From Companilactobacillus nuruki (GTDB lineage: Bacteria > Bacillota > Bacilli > Lactobacillales > Lactobacillaceae), in the NCBI RefSeq assembly GCF_002872255.1, contig NZ_NIPR01000005.1:62001-126000 (forward strand): a stretch of 64,000 bases of DNA, given 5' to 3'. The notes under the pieces were generated by a model. That model was not told the origin of the DNA. It made no database searches and saw only the letters and a list, made by a program, of their open reading frames with translations. Shown in pieces: positions 1-8,550 of the stretch. Both the position numbers and the translations under genes were made by a program. Numbering within the stretch: the stretch's first letter is position 1; each line of letters opens with the position of its first letter.

Positions 1-1
1 G

Positions 2-1081
2 ATCCTGGAATATTTCTTGGCCGTTTCCGCTGAAGCCACAGGTTTTGCTTCTTATTTCAATGATAATATTTTAGCGGCCTTTGGTATCACTTTGCCTAAA
101 GCCTTACAGGCCGGACCTTTAGAAGGCGGCGTCATCAATTTAACTGCTGGCTTAATTGTCTTAATTGTTTCTTTCATTATTTTCCACGGTGTCGACCTAT
201 CTAAAAGAATCGAAAATATTGCCGTAGTCGTTAAAGTGGCAATCATCATTCTCTTTATCGTAGTCGGAGTCTTCTATATTAAGACATCCAATTACGTACC
301 ATTCTATCCAGCAAAATTTCATTCATCACCATTCGGTCTAGGTGGTATTTCTACTGCTGCCGCCACTGTCTTCTTTGCTTTCATTGGCTTTGATGCCTTA
401 GCTGCCAATTCGGCAGAAACTGTTGATCCTGGTAAGAACGTCGTCAAAGGTATTATAGGAACTGTTATTGTAGCGGTTGTCCTTTACGTGGCCTTCTCTT
501 TTGTCCTAACTGGAATCGTTCACTATACTAAATTGAACGTTGATGATCCGGCCGCCTACGCTTTGAAAGTTGTTCATTTAGGTGCTTGGAATAAAATTAT
601 CACTTTAGGTGCTCTGATTGGTATTTTTACAGCCATGATTACGATGTTCTTTGGTGGTTCTAGACTAGTCTACGCTCTTGGCCGTGATGGCCTTTTGCCT
701 AAATTTCTGGGTCGTGTTAATTCTAAACGAGCTGTTCCAACTAATGCCATTATCATTGCAACAGTTATTCAAACATTCTTTGCAGCTTTAGTACCACTAA
801 CACAATTAGCTTCTTTAATTAATGCTGGAACATTATTAGCATTCGCCTTTATCTCATTTGGAATTATCCCTTTGAGACATCGTAAAGATATTCCAAATGA
901 CGGTTTCAAAATGCCACTGTATCCGGTATTACCAATACTTTCAGGACTATTTAGCGTCTACTTCATCGTTATGTTGCCAAGTCTGACCAAAATGTCCGTT
1001 TCACTCTGGTTAATTTTAGGCGTGATTTTCTACTTTGCTTATGGAATTAGACATTCTAAGTTACAACAGAGTAACGATTAA
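2..1081 (+). CDS. APC-family amino-acid permease, 5'-truncated by window edge
   Basis: The frame is open from base 2, reading ILEYFLAVSAEA, a typical APC-superfamily segment, so the true start lies outside the window; the TTG at 17 is internal. About 360 residues remain with roughly nine hydrophobic segments, including the FAFIGFDALA stretch seen in YfnA/CAT-type permeases. It should import a cationic or neutral amino acid by proton symport in the cytoplasmic membrane; the substrate cannot be read from sequence. A hairpin terminator follows directly, and the next gene is convergent. Confidence 0.9.
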   Translation: MLEYFLAVSAEATGFASYFNDNILAAFGITLPKALQAGPLEGGVINLTAGLIVLIVSFIIFHGVDLSKRIENIAVVVKVAIIILFIVVGVFYIKTSNYVPFYPAKFHSSPFGLGGISTAAATVFFAFIGFDALAANSAETVDPGKNVVKGIIGTVIVAVVLYVAFSFVLTGIVHYTKLNVDDPAAYALKVVHLGAWNKIITLGALIGIFTAMITMFFGGSRLVYALGRDGLLPKFLGRVNSKRAVPTNAIIIATVIQTFFAALVPLTQLASLINAGTLLAFAFISFGIIPLRHRKDIPNDGFKMPLYPVLPILSGLFSVYFIVMLPSLTKMSVSLWLILGVIFYFAYGIRHSKLQQSND

Positions 1082-1096
1082 CTAATACTAATGAGA

Positions 1097-1140
1097 AATC
1101 CAATATAACAATCAAAATGATTATTGTATTGGATTTTTTA
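1097..1140 (+). terminator. Rho-independent terminator of the permease gene
   Basis: AATCCAATA pairs with TATTGGATT, with further weak pairing inside, followed by a T run. It lies 16 bp after the permease stop and before the convergent SDR gene. Confidence 0.75.
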
Positions 1141-1155
1141 ATATCATTAATCCTT

Positions 1156-1995
1156 TTACTCACCCTCAGGAAAATCTGTTGAAGCGGACAAGTCTGTTTC
1201 GGATTTATATTCGGTCAATCTTTTTTCCATTGTTTCAATCGTACTTTGCAATGCTTGAGAACCCAAGACCATATGTAATGGCATATCATCATTATCCACG
1301 CTTTCTACGATTCTGGCTGCCATTCTTGCTGGGTCTCCGGGTGCCAATCCGTTGGCTGGATCAAGCATTTTCAAAAAGGCATGGGCTGGATTATTATCAT
1401 ATTCTTTCATTAAATTAGCGACGTGGGCACTACCATAACGAAATTCAGTTCTTGCGCCACCTGGCTCTACAATCGTCATCCCGATATTAAATTGTGCTAC
1501 CTCTTGGGCAACGGATTCACAGAAACCTTCAATTCCAAATTTAGCCGCATGATACATTGAATTACCAGCAAAAGCGACTTGACCGCCATAAGATGAAATT
1601 TGAATAATTTGTCCATGATTTTGTTTACGCATAAATGGTAAAACTGAACGAATCATTTGAATAGAACCTGTCAAATCAGTAGCCAGAATCTTTTCAACAT
1701 CCTCATCACTCAATTCTTCAGCTGCTCCAAACAAGCCATAGCCTGCGTTATTAACCAAAACATCGATTTGATGTTCAGCGCCTATTCTGTTTACTAATTC
1801 ATGAATTGCTGAAACATCGGTCACATCCAGGATTTCACAAATAAATCTTTCTGGATATTTATCAATCAGATCCTGTACTTTTTTAGTGTTTCTAACTGTT
1901 CCAATAACTGTATTACCTGATTCCAATAATTGCGTAGTCATGGCGCGACCAAAACCACTACTTACTCCTGTAATTAACCATGTTCTTTTTGTCAT
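1156..1995 (-). CDS. Short-chain dehydrogenase/reductase (classical SDR)
   Basis: NAD(P)-dependent oxidoreductase of unknown substrate. It has an N-terminal GVSSGFGRA cofactor motif (TGxxxGxG type), NNAG near residue 82, a catalytic Ser in the QISS stretch, and YxxxK (Tyr148, Lys152). The start is the ATG at 1995 because GGAGAAG lies 6 bases upstream; a TTG at 2010 in the same frame overlaps that ribosome site. About 279 aa, normal for the family. It sits 18 bp downstream of a carboxymuconolactone-decarboxylase-like gene and is probably cotranscribed with it. Confidence 0.88.
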   Translation of the reverse strand: MTKRTWLITGVSSGFGRAMTTQLLESGNTVIGTVRNTKKVQDLIDKYPERFICEILDVTDVSAIHELVNRIGAEHQIDVLVNNAGYGLFGAAEELSDEDVEKILATDLTGSIQMIRSVLPFMRKQNHGQIIQISSYGGQVAFAGNSMYHAAKFGIEGFCESVAQEVAQFNIGMTIVEPGGARTEFRYGSAHVANLMKEYDNNPAHAFLKMLDPANGLAPGDPARMAARIVESVDNDDMPLHMVLGSQALQSTIETMEKRLTEYKSETDLSASTDFPEGE

Positions 1996-2013
1996 AACGT
2001 TCTTCTCCAATTT

Positions 2014-2769
2014 TTATTTTTCTGGCAAAACTTTATTTAATAAATTCATAGCTGTTAAACTGCGTGGATAACCAATAAATGGCAGTAAAACCGTCACGGC
2101 CGATAATAAAACATCTTTATCATTACCGACGTTAACGTTATTTCTGATATGGCCTTGTACTTGTGGATCAGCTCCACCCATAGAGATTAGCATTGAAAAT
2201 GTCAATAATTCACGGGTCTTATCGTCTAAACCTTTACGTGTGTAATAGTCACCAAAACAGTTATCTGCTAAAAACGTTGCGAAATGCTTTTCATTTTCAG
2301 GAAGATTCTCTTGCATCTTATCGACTGCATCACCGGCAATACGACGGACCGTTTTTTGGCCTTCTTCTAAACGATTTTCAGGAGTTGTAGTTGATTGACC
2401 AGCAATTGGCAACTTGATTTTTCTTTCTTCGAAGACATTATTAGTTGCATGTAGGAAATCAAATACCTTACCTAAACCGACATAAGGAACGGCCTGATAA
2501 ACAATCTCTTTGACCTCAACTGGTGTAACGCCAACATTCAAAGCTCCGTTCAACATTGCTTTATATTCATTAACACATTGCATGGCTATTAAAGATGCTA
2601 AAGTGATTTTCATTCTCAATTTCAAATCCAAATTCTGATATTTCAAAACTTCATCAAAATTGAAATTATCAAAAATTTCGATAAACTCTGGATCGGTTTG
2701 CTTGAGAGTTGATTTTAGATTGGGAAATAATTCTTCATGATTCTTTTGTGCTGTTTCACTGATTGCCAT
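2014..2769 (-). CDS. Carboxymuconolactone decarboxylase (CMD) family protein, two-domain
   Basis: 251 aa, about twice a single AhpD/CMD domain, with two CMD-like halves: MQCVNEYKAMLNGALNVGVT (about residues 80-100) and a second unit with ARELLTFSMLIS-like sequence in the C-terminal half. The AhpD CxxC redox pair is not present in either half, so a peroxiredoxin-partner role is unlikely; a ring-opening or lyase role is family inference only. A GAAGG ribosome site lies upstream of the ATG. First gene of a two-gene operon with the SDR downstream. Confidence 0.8.
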   Translation of the reverse strand: MAISETAQKNHEELFPNLKSTLKQTDPEFIEIFDNFNFDEVLKYQNLDLKLRMKITLASLIAMQCVNEYKAMLNGALNVGVTPVEVKEIVYQAVPYVGLGKVFDFLHATNNVFEERKIKLPIAGQSTTTPENRLEEGQKTVRRIAGDAVDKMQENLPENEKHFATFLADNCFGDYYTRKGLDDKTRELLTFSMLISMGGADPQVQGHIRNNVNVGNDKDVLLSAVTVLLPFIGYPRSLTAMNLLNKVLPEK

Positions 2770-2852
2770 ATTTATTTACCTTCTTCTTTGTAGTGCTTTA
2801 ACTTACGAGTGCTATATTACAGGCAAATTCTAATCAGACCAATTTCAAATAC

Positions 2853-2901
2853 GGTAAGGATTAATAAGTTTTACTTATTTAAAAGTTGGGAAGTCCTTAC
2901 C
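2853..2901. repeat. Nested inverted repeat in intergenic region
   Basis: GGTAAGGA (2853-2860) pairs with TCCTTACC (2894-2901), enclosing a second hairpin AATAAGT-TTT-ACTTATT (2863-2879). It lies between the start of the CMD gene and the Lrp/AsnC relic. It could be an operator for the CMD-SDR operon; no T run follows on either strand, so a terminator is less likely. Confidence 0.45.
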
Positions 2902-2937
2902 ATTGACTGCTTTATAAGGACGTACAATATATATTGA

Positions 2938-3199
2938 ATTCTAAACATAGAAAGAATCGAACAACTTGAAGCCAAAAGAGTTATCAAAAAATATACTATT
3001 GAAGTTGGCCTAGACAAAATGGGGCACACTTCCCAAGTTTCTATTCAAACTAAGATGGATTTCCGCAGTAATAAGAAATATCTCAATTTCATTGATTCCA
3101 AACAAAACTTTATCTGTCATTACTGATAAAATATCAGGCCAAATAAATTACATGATTCACGGCGCCTTTCATTCTAATCCTAAACTGGCCCTTTTATAA
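2938..3199 (+). pseudogene. Lrp/AsnC-family regulator remnant, frameshifted
   Basis: Frame from 2938 reads IERIEQLEAKRVIKKYTIEV, close to the recognition-helix end and linker of Lrp/AsnC regulators, then runs to a stop at 3124-3126. A shifted frame from about 3116 continues with ITDKISGQINYMIHGAF, which fits the family's ligand-binding domain, to TAA at 3197-3199. The N-terminal helix-turn-helix start is missing and one or more shifts separate the halves. No start codon or ribosome site is visible. A decayed regulator, possibly of the neighbouring DUF2798 or redox genes. Confidence 0.55.
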
Positions 3200-3260
3200 T
3201 CTAACTAGGAAAGCACGCTAATTATCAAGTTCTATGTGATTTAAGAATTAATTTAATTTC

Positions 3261-3302
3261 CAAAAAAAGCTTCATCACACTAATAGTTGAATGTGATGAA
3301 GC
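3261..3302 (-). terminator. Terminator of the DUF2798 gene
   Basis: GCTTCATCACA pairs with TGTGATGAAGC (11 bp perfect); on the minus strand the stem is followed by seven T. It lies 23 bp beyond the stop of the minus-strand gene. Confidence 0.85.
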
Positions 3303-3325
3303 CCTTTAAATTAATAGATTTAACC

Positions 3326-3838
3326 TTAAATTTCTTCCTCAACTGCTTTTGTTTCTGTTTCTTCAACTTTAGCAACTGCCTTTTGCATTTTTCCCAACAC
3401 TCCACGAGCAATTGGCCCAACAATTAACAATTGTAGAGGCAAAGCAACAATCAAGTTAAATATCCAAGTATGACCATAAGTAGCCAGTACATGTCCTTGA
3501 GACAACTTACCTTCAACAGCAATTCCGAAAAATGACATCAATGTTACCATACCAAAAATCATTAAAACTGAGATCGTAATACCAATTAAAATAGTATTTT
3601 TCTTCATATAATCATTTATGATATATTTGAAAGCTAATCCTTTAGCGATCGGTCCAACAATTAGTAAATCCAATACAATAGCAACCCCTAAGCCTAATGG
3701 ATAAGCACTTAAAATTGCCATTGGCAACCCACTACTGAGTCCCTGAGCCATGGCAACATTATATCCCGTCATTACTAGCACCATCAATCCTGCCATAATG
3801 GCCGTGAATATAATTTCTTCTTTTAAATTACGTGGCAT
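3326..3838 (-). CDS. DUF2798-type small membrane protein
   Basis: About 170 aa with four hydrophobic segments arranged as two similar halves; each half ends in a 'LLIVGPIAxG' motif (around residues 58-66 and 138-146), the hallmark of duplicated DUF2798 proteins. Function unknown; located in the membrane. The ATG at 3838 is preferred over GTG at 3847 because AGGAG lies 10 bases upstream of the ATG and only one base before the GTG. Monocistronic, followed by a strong terminator. Confidence 0.78.
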   Translation of the reverse strand: MPRNLKEEIIFTAIMAGLMVLVMTGYNVAMAQGLSSGLPMAILSAYPLGLGVAIVLDLLIVGPIAKGLAFKYIINDYMKKNTILIGITISVLMIFGMVTLMSFFGIAVEGKLSQGHVLATYGHTWIFNLIVALPLQLLIVGPIARGVLGKMQKAVAKVEETETKAVEEEI

Positions 3839-4040
3839 CTTTAACACACTCCTATATTTAATAACAGAATCTTAATATAGCATGTTAAAAATTTCTTCAT
3901 AAGTTACATTTTGATTACATTTTCAGTGAAGCGCTTGCATTATCCTTATTCTTGACCCTCATTGACAAAATGTTTTATTGCCCTCAGAATAATTCATAAG
4001 AAGATTTTTCTCAAACACAATAGAAAATGTAGGTATAGAA

Positions 4041-4385
4041 ATGGACAAACAAACTAAATTTGTTAAATTATCAAATATTGGATTAGACAATCTAGAATTA
4101 TACAAAAAATTAGAAACAGGTTACCTAGATAACGTTTGTTACCTATATGTTAATAAAAATAGTAACAATACCTTTGTTGCTATGAACTCTACCCAAAAGG
4201 TATTAGATTTTTATAAATTCCATACATCAATGGCTAAAGATGACATCATGAAAAAGATTATGGAACTTTTTAGCAATGATGAAGCAACTGATTTCAAGAA
4301 ATCATTTGAAGCCGTAAGGGAGTTTGATTTAACTGATAATGTTGTCGTTGAATTACCTTTTGATAATGGTATTTTCACGATATAA
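4041..4385 (+). CDS. Hypothetical protein, 114 aa
   Basis: I do not recognise this protein. It is hydrophilic, without signal peptide or membrane segment, Asn/Lys/Asp-rich, and looks like a small soluble alpha/beta protein. A weak ribosome site (AGGT) precedes the ATG. It stands alone between divergent and convergent genes and has its own bidirectional terminator. Codon use resembles its neighbours, so it is probably a real gene. Confidence 0.6.
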   Translation: MDKQTKFVKLSNIGLDNLELYKKLETGYLDNVCYLYVNKNSNNTFVAMNSTQKVLDFYKFHTSMAKDDIMKKIMELFSNDEATDFKKSFEAVREFDLTDNVVVELPFDNGIFTI

Positions 4386-4413
4386 CAATGCTATTTTTCC
4401 TAAAATATCCACC

Positions 4414-4441
4414 AAAAAAGACATCTTGCGATGTCTTTTTT
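4414..4441. terminator. Bidirectional terminator
   Basis: AAAAAAGACATC-TTGC-GATGTCTTTTTT, 12-bp perfect stem with A and T tracts on both sides, shared by the 114-aa gene (plus) and the esterase gene (minus). Confidence 0.88.
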
Positions 4442-4474
4442 GTTCCATTCATTATCAAAATAACCTAAGGGATT

Positions 4475-5224
4475 TTACATCATCATAAAACTAGTAACAA
4501 TATTCAAAGCCTCTTGTCGTGAATCAGCTAATTCAAATCCATGATCCGCATCCTTCAACAAATGTAATTGATCATTATTATAAATTGCATCATAACGTTT
4601 AGAAGCAATATTATTTACTACCCTATCTTCTAGTCCATGTAATAAACAAACTGGACCTTGATACTTTTTAGCAATTTCATAAATAGGTAACGTTTGTGCC
4701 GTTCTCAAGTAAAATCCGCCCAATGTCAAACCTTTTTTTATTGGTAACTTATCGGGAATATTTTGAGGATCGTAAATGAACCCTTGTGTATTACCTTTTA
4801 ATGCATCATCTTTTAATGTAGCAGCAGGCGCCAACAAGACTAATTTATCAACTTTATCAGGATAATATCCCGCTAGCATACTTGCTACAACCCCACCTTG
4901 AGAGTGACCTAGCAAATAAACTTTTCGAACTCCTGAAATTTGACGACCATAATCCAAGATTGCCTTACCATCTGCAATTTCATTTAAAACCGTCATATCT
5001 TCAAAATCACCATCAGACTCACCATGCCCATTGAAATCAAATCTTAAAGTAGCTAGACCTTTATTTTCCAAATTTTTAGATAATTGATATAACAATTGAT
5101 CTGGATTTATTCCTCGATTGGATGTAAAGCCATGCATTAAAATTACCAAGTCGAACTCCGCTGTTGATGGTTTAATAAAGGTTCCTCTTAAAGTTAGACC
5201 ATCACGTTTAATTTCTACATTCAT
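4475..5224 (-). CDS. Alpha/beta hydrolase, cinnamoyl/feruloyl esterase type
   Basis: 249 aa, the same length as the Lactobacillus johnsonii cinnamoyl esterase LJ0536 and very like it in the motifs RFDFNGHGESDG, GHSQGGVVASMLAG and LLAPAATLK. The catalytic triad can be placed at Ser108 (GHSQG), Asp200 (HGLEDRVV) and His228 (ADHGF), and the oxyanion region at HGFTSNRG. No signal peptide, so intracellular hydrolysis of hydroxycinnamate esters such as ferulate or chlorogenate is expected. AGAGGAC ribosome site before ATG. Monocistronic. Confidence 0.85.
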   Translation of the reverse strand: MNVEIKRDGLTLRGTFIKPSTAEFDLVILMHGFTSNRGINPDQLLYQLSKNLENKGLATLRFDFNGHGESDGDFEDMTVLNEIADGKAILDYGRQISGVRKVYLLGHSQGGVVASMLAGYYPDKVDKLVLLAPAATLKDDALKGNTQGFIYDPQNIPDKLPIKKGLTLGGFYLRTAQTLPIYEIAKKYQGPVCLLHGLEDRVVNNIASKRYDAIYNNDQLHLLKDADHGFELADSRQEALNIVTSFMMM

Positions 5225-5322
5225 TAATATGTCCTCTTTAATATACTTTTTAGATTATCTTAGTACTATTTTGATTAAATCACTCATATAATTAGATTTA
5301 TAAATAAAATCGAGGCTTAACT

Positions 5323-6183
5323 ATGGAAAAAATTTTAGTAATAGGTGGAACAGGTAACATCGGATTTCCACTAATTCAATACTTACAAGACAAAGACGTT
5401 GCTATTGTAGCCGGAACTCACAATCCAAAACATGCACAACAAAAATTTCAAGGAATGGGAAATATTGAACTTTGTCATTTTGATTTCTTAGACCCATCCA
5501 CCTTTGAGAAAGCTTTCGATGGCGTATCCAAAGTATTTTTCGTTCGACCTCCCCAGTTGGCTGATCCCAAACATGACATGCTACCATTTCTAAAATTTGC
5601 TAAACAAAAGCAAGTCAAGCAGGTGGTCTTTATCTCATTACTTGGAGTTGAAAAGAATCCAATGACACCGCATCACAAAATTGAACGAATGATTCTTGAC
5701 TTGAAAATTCCCTATACCTTTATCAGACCTAGTTTCTTCATGCAAAATCTAAATACCACTCATTTAGAAGACATTAAAAAATCTCATGATCTTTTTATTC
5801 CCGCTGGAAATTCACGAACTAGCTTCATTGATACTAGAGACATTGCTGAAACTGCTGGAATTGTTCTATTAAATGACCAATATCTAAACCAAAAGTTAAA
5901 TATTACCGGTCCAGTTGCTCTATCATACTTTGAGATTGCCAATATTATGACACAAATACTAGATACTAAAATAACTTACAGTAAACCAAGCTTATTGAAG
6001 TTTCGAAAAACAATGTTAAAGCGAGGTACTAAAAAAGAATTTGTTAATGTTATGGTCATGCTCTACTTAATTACTCAATTAGGAAACGCTAAAAAAGTTA
6101 CCAATACCCTCTCTAAGGTTTTAGGTCATTCACCACGAACTATCGAAGATTATGTTAGAGATTATCAAGATGTTTTTATCTAA
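5323..6183 (+). CDS. NmrA-like NAD(P)-binding oxidoreductase
   Basis: 286 aa atypical SDR. The N-terminus has VIGGTGNIGFPL (GxxGxxG Rossmann motif), and FIRPSFFMQNL near residue 145 is the usual NmrA/QOR2-like segment. No YxxxK catalytic pair is evident, so it may act as an NADP sensor or a quinone/aldehyde reductase. GAGG ribosome site upstream. Followed by a 20-bp perfect hairpin shared with the convergent aldo/keto reductase operon. Confidence 0.78.
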   Translation: MEKILVIGGTGNIGFPLIQYLQDKDVAIVAGTHNPKHAQQKFQGMGNIELCHFDFLDPSTFEKAFDGVSKVFFVRPPQLADPKHDMLPFLKFAKQKQVKQVVFISLLGVEKNPMTPHHKIERMILDLKIPYTFIRPSFFMQNLNTTHLEDIKKSHDLFIPAGNSRTSFIDTRDIAETAGIVLLNDQYLNQKLNITGPVALSYFEIANIMTQILDTKITYSKPSLLKFRKTMLKRGTKKEFVNVMVMLYLITQLGNAKKVTNTLSKVLGHSPRTIEDYVRDYQDVFI

Positions 6184-6190
6184 ACTTAAA

Positions 6191-6233
6191 AAATAAGGTA
6201 CCGAAATCAACGATTGATTTCGGTACCTTATTT
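6191..6233. terminator. Bidirectional terminator, 20-bp perfect stem
   Basis: Two 20-base arms (6191-6210 and 6214-6233) built around GGTACCGAAATCAA are perfectly complementary with a CGA loop and A/T ends. They terminate the NmrA-like gene and the convergent aldo/keto reductase operon. Confidence 0.9.
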
Positions 6234-6237
6234 ACTT

Positions 6238-7104
6238 CTATAACTTTCCACCAAATACAGGATAAACACTGGCATCCCCGTAATTCATTTGGTCAATATC
6301 TTCTAAAGTTTTCATATCCTCATCAGAAATAACAAAATCTATTGCTGCATTAGCACGCATATGATCAGGATTAGCTGATTTAGGCAAAACGATCACATTT
6401 AATTGCCAATCATAACGAATACATAATTGAGGCACACTGACATGATATTTATCTGCCATTTTCTTAATTCTTTCATCATTCATTGCTGCACCATGAGCGA
6501 CTGGAGAGAATGCTTCAACAGCAATTCCATTGTCTTGTGAATATTTGATAATATCCATTGGCGTATCACCAATATGAATTTGAACTTGGTTAACGGCCGG
6601 TTTTGTATCACTGTTTTTTATCAAGTTATCCAAATCTTCTTTGTCAAAACTTGAGACGCCTATTGTCTTTAGCTTTCCTGCTTTCACAGCATCTTCCATT
6701 GCACGCCATGTTTCCAGATTACCTTCAAAATGACGATCATTGCTTTGATTGACCTCTTTCCAAGGCTGAGGATTATGAATAATCATCATATCTAAATAAT
6801 CTAGTTCCATTTTATTAAGAGTTTCATCTATTGATTTTTTAGCCGTATCATAGTCTTTTATTTCAGCGGCTACTTTGGAATTCACAAAAATTTTCTCACG
6901 GTCAACACTTGCATTACGAACGCCCTCTCCAACACCACGTTCATTGCCATAGGCCTGCGCCGTATCTATATGACGATAGCCAATGTCAATTGCACTTCTT
7001 ACAGAACTAGATACCTCATTATCAGGTATCTCCCAAACACCTAATGCTAGTTTAGGAATTTTTATCCCATTATTTAAAGTAATTGTTTCATCAAAAACTG
7101 ACAT
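6238..7104 (-). CDS. Aldo/keto reductase
   Basis: 288 aa NADPH-dependent carbonyl reductase of the 2,5-diketogluconate-reductase-like group. The catalytic tetrad is intact: Asp47 and Tyr52 (GYRHIDTAQAYGNE), Lys77 (VNSKV) and His110 (MMIIH). The C-terminal cofactor loop is VLPKSANPDHMRAN. AAGGAG ribosome site before ATG. Third gene of a putative operon with the acetyltransferase and SDR upstream (42-bp gap to the SDR). Confidence 0.9.
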   Translation of the reverse strand: MSVFDETITLNNGIKIPKLALGVWEIPDNEVSSSVRSAIDIGYRHIDTAQAYGNERGVGEGVRNASVDREKIFVNSKVAAEIKDYDTAKKSIDETLNKMELDYLDMMIIHNPQPWKEVNQSNDRHFEGNLETWRAMEDAVKAGKLKTIGVSSFDKEDLDNLIKNSDTKPAVNQVQIHIGDTPMDIIKYSQDNGIAVEAFSPVAHGAAMNDERIKKMADKYHVSVPQLCIRYDWQLNVIVLPKSANPDHMRANAAIDFVISDEDMKTLEDIDQMNYGDASVYPVFGGKL

Positions 7105-7146
7105 AGTATCTCTCCTTTTGAGTTCATAGATAATTATAAATTTAAA

Positions 7147-7896
7147 CTATACTTCTTGTCCTGTAGGACGAATCACCATTTCATTAACGGCCATATTAGC
7201 TGGCGTATCAATTACAAATGCGACCGCCTGTGCAATCTCATCCGGCTGTAAAGCCATCATTTCTGATCCCGGTTGTTTCATAGATTCTTTGAGATTATTT
7301 CTAATTTCATCATTATTGATAGAATCAAATAGTTCAGTTTTAACAGAACCTGGAGCAATAATTGTCGTTTTAATATTATTCTTATGCTCTTCTTGACGAA
7401 GTCCTTCCATAATTGCTCTCACAGCATATTTAGTACCAGAATAAGCTGCATATCCTGGCAAAACCTCATAACCTAAAACTGATGATGTTGTAATAATATG
7501 ACCACTCTTTTGATTTTTCATGACTGGCAAAGCAGCTGCGATACCATTTAAAACACCTTTGACATTAATATCCAACATATTTTGCCATTCATCTCTAGCA
7601 ATTTGATCCAAATTATTAACTGGCATTATTCCTGCATTATTAAAAAGCACATCCACTCGACCAAACGCTGATACTGTTTGATCGATCACCTTTTGAACCT
7701 CACCAGCGTTTGTTACATCAGCTGCAAAAGCTTTTATTTCTGCATCAGGATTTATCTCTTTTATTTCTTCCAGTCGATCCAAACGACGAGCCGCAATACT
7801 AACTTTGGCACCTTGACTAGCTAAGAGACTAGCAGTAGCTGCACCAATACCACTAGAAGCTCCCATAATAACGACTATTTTATCTTTTAAACTCAT
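7147..7896 (-). CDS. Classical short-chain dehydrogenase/reductase
   Basis: 249 aa with MGASSGIGAAT cofactor motif, FNNAGI, Ser139 and Tyr152/Lys156 (AYSGTKYAVR). It resembles the YdfG/serine-dehydrogenase-like SDRs common in lactobacilli; substrate unknown. GAGGAG ribosome site. Middle gene of the acetyltransferase-SDR-AKR operon, 12 bp after the acetyltransferase stop. Confidence 0.9.
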   Translation of the reverse strand: MSLKDKIVVIMGASSGIGAATASLLASQGAKVSIAARRLDRLEEIKEINPDAEIKAFAADVTNAGEVQKVIDQTVSAFGRVDVLFNNAGIMPVNNLDQIARDEWQNMLDINVKGVLNGIAAALPVMKNQKSGHIITTSSVLGYEVLPGYAAYSGTKYAVRAIMEGLRQEEHKNNIKTTIIAPGSVKTELFDSINNDEIRNNLKESMKQPGSEMMALQPDEIAQAVAFVIDTPANMAVNEMVIRPTGQEV

Positions 7897-7908
7897 TAAT
7901 AAACTCCT

Positions 7909-8445
7909 CTATTCTTTAATAGTTTTAATAACTCTCGCCGGTACCCCAGCTACCATAGTATTTTTAGGAACATTTTTAGTAACAACTGAACCAGCTGCAA
8001 CAATAGCATTTTCACCAATTACTGTCCCTGGTGTCACTGTCACATTAGCCCCCAACCAGGCATTGTCATGAATATAAACCGATTTGAAGCTCAAATGTCT
8101 TCTCTCCATTGGTTGAACTCGATGATTGACTGATGCAATTGTGACATTGGGTCCAATCAAAACATTATCGCCAATATAAATCCCACCTAAATCAACAAAC
8201 ATTGAACAATTGCTAATATAAACATTTTTACCAATATGAAGGTTTTGACCAAAATCAGTATAAAAGGGCAATCTAATTTCAGTTGACGTATCAACTTTCT
8301 CATTTGTAATTTGACTAACTAACTCGCGGATCTCTGCTTGAGTATGCAGAGATGTATTTAATTGTTGAACTAATAATTGATTCTTATGATTAATTTTTTC
8401 GATCTGCTCATAGGCTTCTGTACCAACATCCATTTCTGATTTCAT
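7909..8445 (-). CDS. Sugar O-acetyltransferase (maltose/galactoside type, hexapeptide repeat)
   Basis: 178 aa. After an N-terminal helical maltose-transacetylase-like segment come left-handed beta-helix repeats (IGKNVYISN, IGDNVLIGPNVTI, with SVNH probably carrying the catalytic His, and VTVTPGTVIGENAIVAAGSVV), ending in the usual AGVPARVIK. It transfers acetyl from acetyl-CoA to a sugar or thioglycoside. GGAGG ribosome site. First gene of the operon, divergent from the LysR gene across about 105 bp that should hold the regulatory site. Confidence 0.87.
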   Translation of the reverse strand: MKSEMDVGTEAYEQIEKINHKNQLLVQQLNTSLHTQAEIRELVSQITNEKVDTSTEIRLPFYTDFGQNLHIGKNVYISNCSMFVDLGGIYIGDNVLIGPNVTIASVNHRVQPMERRHLSFKSVYIHDNAWLGANVTVTPGTVIGENAIVAAGSVVTKNVPKNTMVAGVPARVIKTIKE

Positions 8446-8550
8446 GTAATACCTCCTTGACTGAAGTCAGTATACAAAGATATTATTATCATGTTAAATA
8501 CTTATTATTAATAGATAACCATAACATTTAATTATAATAGAGGTCTCTCA

